Source: a virus. From it: 23,101 nt of DNA. Both the position numbers and the translations under genes were made by a program. The stretch is taken from positions 1 through 23,101 of the IMG/VR virus record IMGVR_UViG_3300020421_000151; one strand, given 5' to 3'. This document shows positions 20,181 through 23,101 of the stretch, piece after piece; the stretch's first letter is position 1, and each line of letters begins with the position of its first letter. The notes under the pieces are model-generated. The model made no database searches. It saw nothing but the letters and a program-made list of their open reading frames with translations, and was not told the origin of the DNA.

Positions 20181-21652
20181 CGCTTGCCTCCTGCTACGGC
20201 ATCGAGTCGCATGGTGCCAACTCGCCAATCGCTATTTTCTGCTGCATCAATTCGCATAGAAACTTGCCGCCCCTGGAACCTAACGCTCGTTGGATTGGCC
20301 ATCGTGAAAGGACCGTGGCTTGTCTCTGTACCATTCGGATACAGGCGCGTTTTAAAAGTCGCAGTAACGTCACCCTGGTTTTTTTCATCAGGGATTAACT
20401 GTCGCGCCACCATTAAATTATCGCCGTTCCCGAGCTCCACAGGGCCGCTCTGCACGAATGGCGTTTCTCCGTCGTAGGCATATCCGACTTCATGCTCATA
20501 AACATAGCCGTCCGTTCCAACCATTTGCGGGTACAAAAACACCCCGGCATCTGCACCAGCAGTTCGAGCGAGTGTTCCTACATTCCAATGATTATCACGA
20601 TAATTCCAAACGACGTAGCTATCGTTCTCGATGCTATTGACTGATGGATAAAACCACCAAACCTCATTGAATTCAGAATTCAAAACACCAGCAATTTTAG
20701 ATCGCTGCGCTTTGTTAATGTTGCTAAAGAAAAAATCACCCACTGCACTTTTCAACACTTGCACCGAGCCCGAATAAATATGGAATGAATTGAGTCCCAC
20801 CCAAACAGCAAATTGGTCCGCCACCACACAACCATTGGCGCTTACCGTTCCGCAGCCGTCCCCCACTCGCTGGAAGCTGTAGACGAAGGGCGGCCCCGCG
20901 TACCTCGCAACGTGCGCGTCGGTGGTTGTTAACAGGAGCGTCTCACCTCGCAGACTGTGGCCACTGACCAAAGAGCCATCCGTTGTTAGGTTTTGACCAC
21001 CCGCCTGATTTGTTGCGGCGGCTGCCCAAAGATTATTGTCTTCCTGATCACTCCATTCTACTCGATTGTTTTCTCCGCCAGCCCCGAGCGCAAAAACAAA
21101 TCGTTCATCGGTCACTACAATGGCCGTGGTGTTTGTTGGCGCATTGCTCAGAACGGCAGCCACTGTGCCAGTGTTGTTTGCCCACTGATAAATCTTGCCG
21201 TCGGACGTAGCACAAGCGATGGTGTATTCACCCCATGTGTCCAGCGACCAAGTGTCCGCAACTGAATAAGTGCCAGTGTCTGGCCGCAAGGTGCCCCATT
21301 CAAAACTTCCCCAAGTTGAGCCACCCCAAGCAAGATTTTGTGAGGCGCTTGCATTGCCAGCACTAAAACCAACTGGCGTAATGTCATGCACTTGCCCGGC
21401 TTCCTGAATAACATAAAGCTTCGTGTTTGATCCTGCGATTGTTCGTCGGTTGCTTGAGTTATCAATGTAGGTCAACAATGCTCGAACACTTCCTGCAAGC
21501 GCACTTGCTGATCTTTTCCGCCACCCCTTAACTGGCTGTAACGAACTCTCATACCACCTAACCAAATTTCCATCGTTCCAACTGTTAAGTTGTTGAAACT
21601 CGGTGCCGTTCTTAACGATGCCTGGAGGGATTGCGAGTGGGATTAAAGCCAT
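20177..21652 (-). CDS. P22 gp10-like tail accessory / packaged-DNA stabilisation protein
   Basis: 491 residues, beta-rich and without helix-forming charge patterns. The opening (FQQLNSWNDGNLVRWYESSL, then KGWRKRS) is typical of the phage stabilisation-protein family related to P22 gp10. Repeated beta-sheet units with Trp and Gly-Asp turns (WGGSTWGSFEWGTLRPDTGT, WSLDTWGEYTIACATSDGKI, VWWFYPSVNSIENDSYVVWN) suggest a beta-propeller. Such proteins close the portal ring or form the tail hub. The position between the endolysin and gp13-like gene fits a short-tailed phage. Start ATG directly adjoins the M15 stop. AGGAGGG-like site is not obvious, so translation may be by coupling. Confidence 0.75.
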   Translation of the reverse strand: MALIPLAIPPGIVKNGTEFQQLNSWNDGNLVRWYESSLQPVKGWRKRSASALAGSVRALLTYIDNSSNRRTIAGSNTKLYVIQEAGQVHDITPVGFSAGNASASQNLAWGGSTWGSFEWGTLRPDTGTYSVADTWSLDTWGEYTIACATSDGKIYQWANNTGTVAAVLSNAPTNTTAIVVTDERFVFALGAGGENNRVEWSDQEDNNLWAAAATNQAGGQNLTTDGSLVSGHSLRGETLLLTTTDAHVARYAGPPFVYSFQRVGDGCGTVSANGCVVADQFAVWVGLNSFHIYSGSVQVLKSAVGDFFFSNINKAQRSKIAGVLNSEFNEVWWFYPSVNSIENDSYVVWNYRDNHWNVGTLARTAGADAGVFLYPQMVGTDGYVYEHEVGYAYDGETPFVQSGPVELGNGDNLMVARQLIPDEKNQGDVTATFKTRLYPNGTETSHGPFTMANPTSVRFQGRQVSMRIDAAENSDWRVGTMRLDAVAGGKR

Positions 21653-22009
21653 TCAATAACTCCAGATCGCAGGGCTAATCCTATTAGGATCAACGTCTAA
21701 ATGAATAAAACGGCCATCGCCTTTTTGATTAACGCCAATCCTATTAATGCCGTGCTCCATTGCCGAGCGAATCACGCGCAAGGCTTGCTCGCCTCTCACA
21801 CCAATGTCAACTGCGTAACCGTCAGCATGACTTCCAGGCTTCGATTTTTTTGCCTCAATAGGATGCTCTGGGCATCGGTAACCGCTGGTGACAATGAAGG
21901 GGAAACCACACTCGCGTCGCATGATGTTTAGCACATCGACGATGTCTTGCTTGATTCCTTGTTGTTGGCAGTGCTGGCACATAAATTCTTCCGGGGAAAA
22001 ATAATTCAC
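21653..22009 (-). CDS. M15-family peptidase, endolysin
   Basis: 118 residues, start GTG at 22009 inside a GTGA overlap with the previous stop. It has the M15_3 signature: FIVTSGYRCPEHP (38-50), SHADGYAVDI with zinc ligands His61 and Asp68, and FIHLDVD with His103 and acidic Asp105. These enzymes cut peptide stems of peptidoglycan (L-Ala-D-Glu or D-Ala-D-Ala type). Two extra Cys (CQHC at 11-14) near the N-terminus are part of a common variant. It is lysis-related but lies directly upstream of the tail-protein gene. Confidence 0.9.
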   Translation of the reverse strand: MNYFSPEEFMCQHCQQQGIKQDIVDVLNIMRRECGFPFIVTSGYRCPEHPIEAKKSKPGSHADGYAVDIGVRGEQALRVIRSAMEHGINRIGVNQKGDGRFIHLDVDPNRISPAIWSY

Positions 22010-22218
22010 TTCTTCACGATTTCAATCTTCGGGTCAGGGTTAGCCATCGACTTAATGGTCATGGCGTAAAAATTTAACAAGGCGGTGATCTCTGTTTTCC
22101 TGACCTCGAGCGTGTGTAAATCTTGCTGGAGTTCTGTCATGCGTTCAGCAAAACCCATTGCCTCTTCGCCGAGCTCCTCTAAATTAATCTCTTCGTTGTC
22201 GATGATAAACGTGGTCAA
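22006..22218 (-). CDS. DUF6447-like small phage protein
   Basis: About 70 residues from TTG at 22218, which follows GGAGG by 4 nt; an in-frame ATG at 22254 has no ribosome binding site. The layout is a short strand with acidic loop (TTFIIDNEEINLEELGEEAM) and a coiled helix (MTELQQDLHTLEVRKTEITA), reminiscent of DUF6447 proteins found beside phage structural and lysis genes. No catalytic motif. Coupled to the M15 gene through GTGA. Confidence 0.55.
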   Translation of the reverse strand: MTTFIIDNEEINLEELGEEAMGFAERMTELQQDLHTLEVRKTEITALLNFYAMTIKSMANPDPKIEIVKK

Positions 22219-22265
22219 GCAGCCTCCGATAACCCCAGATATGGGATAAAACATAACTTATTATT

Positions 22266-22820
22266 TTAACATTTTGCTCGACCACACTTACGCATGTTGC
22301 GCTGCCTTTCTTTTGCGTTCTCAAGTTTTTTGATGGCCGACTTTAGCTGTGCGTCTTTGTATTCGCCATGCAAAAACCAACCAGCCCATCCTAGAAAAAC
22401 AAAAGACACCGTGATGAATGCACTCGCTGAAAGTGCTTGCATTTTTTTTCTGCGCTCTGCTCTCTTTTTGCCAATTTCTTTTAAGTAGGCAGTGTGCTCA
22501 CGCTGGCTTTTTTCCATGAGCCGCATTGCGTCTTGGTAAATTTTCTGGCCACCAGGGAGCATTCGGAAATGGTCTTGCAGGGATTGTCTTGCTTGTGCGG
22601 CTTTTGCTCTACTGGTTGCCAGTTTAATTGAATCTGCCTGGCTTAAAGGCTTGCGAGTTTTTTTCTTGCGCTCCCACTTATCAAGGCGCTGGTTTGCATC
22701 TTGAAATTTGTCGAGAATGCCAACCGCTTGCTCGACATTGCCGCCAGTCTCGCGCAGCGTGTTAAGCCCAGCATTAACCGAGTTTAAAATTCCTAGAATG
22801 GCCGAAATTTCGGCAAACAA
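22266..22820 (-). CDS. coiled-coil protein with one transmembrane helix, lysis-region hypothetical
   Basis: 184 residues from TTG at 22820 (no ATG before residue 85 and no clear ribosome binding site; the perfect palindrome GCCGAAATTTCGGC at 22801-22814 covers the first codons). An amphipathic N-terminal section (AEISAILGILNSVNAGLNTL) and basic, Gln-rich helices lead to a single TM helix at about 130-151 (SASAFITVSFVFLGWAGWFL) and a short charged C-terminus. The topology (long soluble domain, then TM) differs from a spanin. Role unknown; adjacent genes are membrane/lysis proteins. Confidence 0.6.
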   Translation of the reverse strand: MFAEISAILGILNSVNAGLNTLRETGGNVEQAVGILDKFQDANQRLDKWERKKKTRKPLSQADSIKLATSRAKAAQARQSLQDHFRMLPGGQKIYQDAMRLMEKSQREHTAYLKEIGKKRAERRKKMQALSASAFITVSFVFLGWAGWFLHGEYKDAQLKSAIKKLENAKERQRNMRKCGRAKC

Positions 22821-22825
22821 CGGAG

Positions 22826-22990
22826 CTAACCGAAATAAGTGTTAAAAAGCATCACTCCCAAGATCCAAGGGTAAATAGCCCAGACACTGAGTTCTAGGCG
22901 ATTCATCCTGGCTGACCCGCGCTCGAGACGATCAAGGATATTTTGTTGGCGCTCAAGGCAGAGCTTTTCGTGCGCTTTCAGGTCATCCAT
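22826..22990 (-). CDS. XhlA-like small membrane protein, probable lysis component
   Basis: 54 residues from ATG 22990, stop TAG 22826-22828. It starts MDDLKAHEKLCLERQQNILD with a coiled helix, then RLERGSARMNRLELSVWAIY, then a C-terminal hydrophobic helix (VWAIYPWILGVMLFNTYF). This charged helix plus C-terminal TM matches small XhlA/holin-associated proteins common in phages. The ribosome binding site is weak. It heads the visible lysis-virion operon. Confidence 0.65.
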   Translation of the reverse strand: MDDLKAHEKLCLERQQNILDRLERGSARMNRLELSVWAIYPWILGVMLFNTYFG

Positions 22991-23034
22991 TTTTTAGCGC
23001 TTAGACACTTCAGTTAGGGCCATAATTTATATTC

Positions 23035-23101
23035 CTACGGTAGATGTCTGTATACTGATTCATGAACCTTTACGACCCCACGCTTAAACTGAGCTACTCT
23101 G
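23035..23101 (-). CDS. partial C-terminus of an upstream minus-strand gene (possible)
   Basis: One minus-strand frame is open from the window edge to a TAG at 23035-23037. It encodes about 21 residues ending RGVVKVHESVYRHLP. It has the same direction as the virion operon and would be the end of the gene before it. The other two frames are closed by stops close to the edge. Too short to identify. A competing plus-strand frame begins at ATG 23062 behind an extended -10-like TGTATACT (23049-23056). Confidence 0.3.
   Translation of the reverse strand, partial: RVAQFKRGVVKVHESVYRHLP

Noticed and set aside
23062-23101. Plus-strand gene start MNLYDPTLKLSYS behind an extended -10-like sequence
   Set aside because: Only 13 codons are visible, no Shine-Dalgarno is present, and it would oppose the minus-strand operon; the evidence is too thin.
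23040-23101. tRNA-like sequence on the minus strand (TAGCTCAGTTTAAGC resembles a D-arm)
   Set aside because: The anticodon and T arms do not pair, and no acceptor stem can be formed.
1-23101. Large terminase, portal and major capsid genes
   Set aside because: I looked for Walker A with RNase-H-type motifs and for portal- or capsid-like proteins in all large frames and found none; they must lie outside the window.

Overview
This window looks like part of the genome of a temperate tailed bacteriophage, most likely podovirus-like and most likely infecting a Gram-negative (perhaps marine) proteobacterium. The evidence is a dense, mostly gap-free set of phage-type genes: small terminase, Prim-Pol/helicase, Sak4-like ATPase, DUF669-type ssDNA-binding protein, PD-(D/E)XK exonuclease, P4-type integrase, P22 gp10-like tail protein, T7 gp13-like protein, M15 endolysin and holins. 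The host assignment is inference; no rRNA, tRNA or ordinary host metabolic gene is present. Next to the integrase lies an intact attP-like site, with phage genes on both sides, so the sequence represents the free (non-integrated) phage form rather than a prophage with its host junctions.

Layout. (1) 1-1660: a left edge with small genes in both orientations: a partial gene, a 39-residue basic peptide, three tandem terminator-like hairpins, a degenerate staphylococcal-nuclease-like protein and two small hypotheticals. A gene-free stretch of about 490 bp follows. (2) 1660-7846, minus strand: a Cro-like repressor, a Prim-Pol/RepA-like helicase, a PAPS-reductase-family protein, a terminator, a 3-TM holin, a C5 DNA methyltransferase, a two-TM EF-hand protein, then a cluster of eleven short iteron-like repeats (2760-2987), then a DUF559-type endonuclease, an NrdR-like zinc ribbon and the small terminase. 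(3) 7847-8015: a divergent switch region. (4) 8016-12601, plus strand: an XRE regulator, an unknown protein, and a recombination module (conserved phage protein, Sak4-like ATPase, DUF669 protein, PD-(D/E)XK nuclease), then a 45-residue ORF, a DUF3310 protein, a 41-residue membrane peptide and an AlpA-like excisionase. (5) 12550-14014, minus strand: tyrosine integrase and attP. The core matches the 3' end of a tRNA-Ser, with paired repeats on both sides. (6) 14015-23101, minus strand: a tightly coupled lysis and virion module (XhlA-like membrane protein, coiled-coil TM protein, DUF6447-like protein, M15 peptidase, tail protein, gp13-like protein, a Gly-rich protein, a hendecad-repeat protein and putative ejection proteins).

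How the parts fit: integrase, AlpA and attP serve lysogeny; the Cro-like/XRE pair is the probable genetic switch. The left-going operon starts replication and ends in packaging, the right-going operon supplies Sak4/ssDNA-binding/exonuclease recombination, and the far-right operon builds the DNA-delivery part of the virion and lyses the cell. The large terminase, portal and major capsid genes are not visible and must lie outside the window.

The most interesting non-genic signals are the iteron cluster, the architecture of attP, the tandem terminators and a strong excess of the palindromes GAGCTC and CTCGAG.
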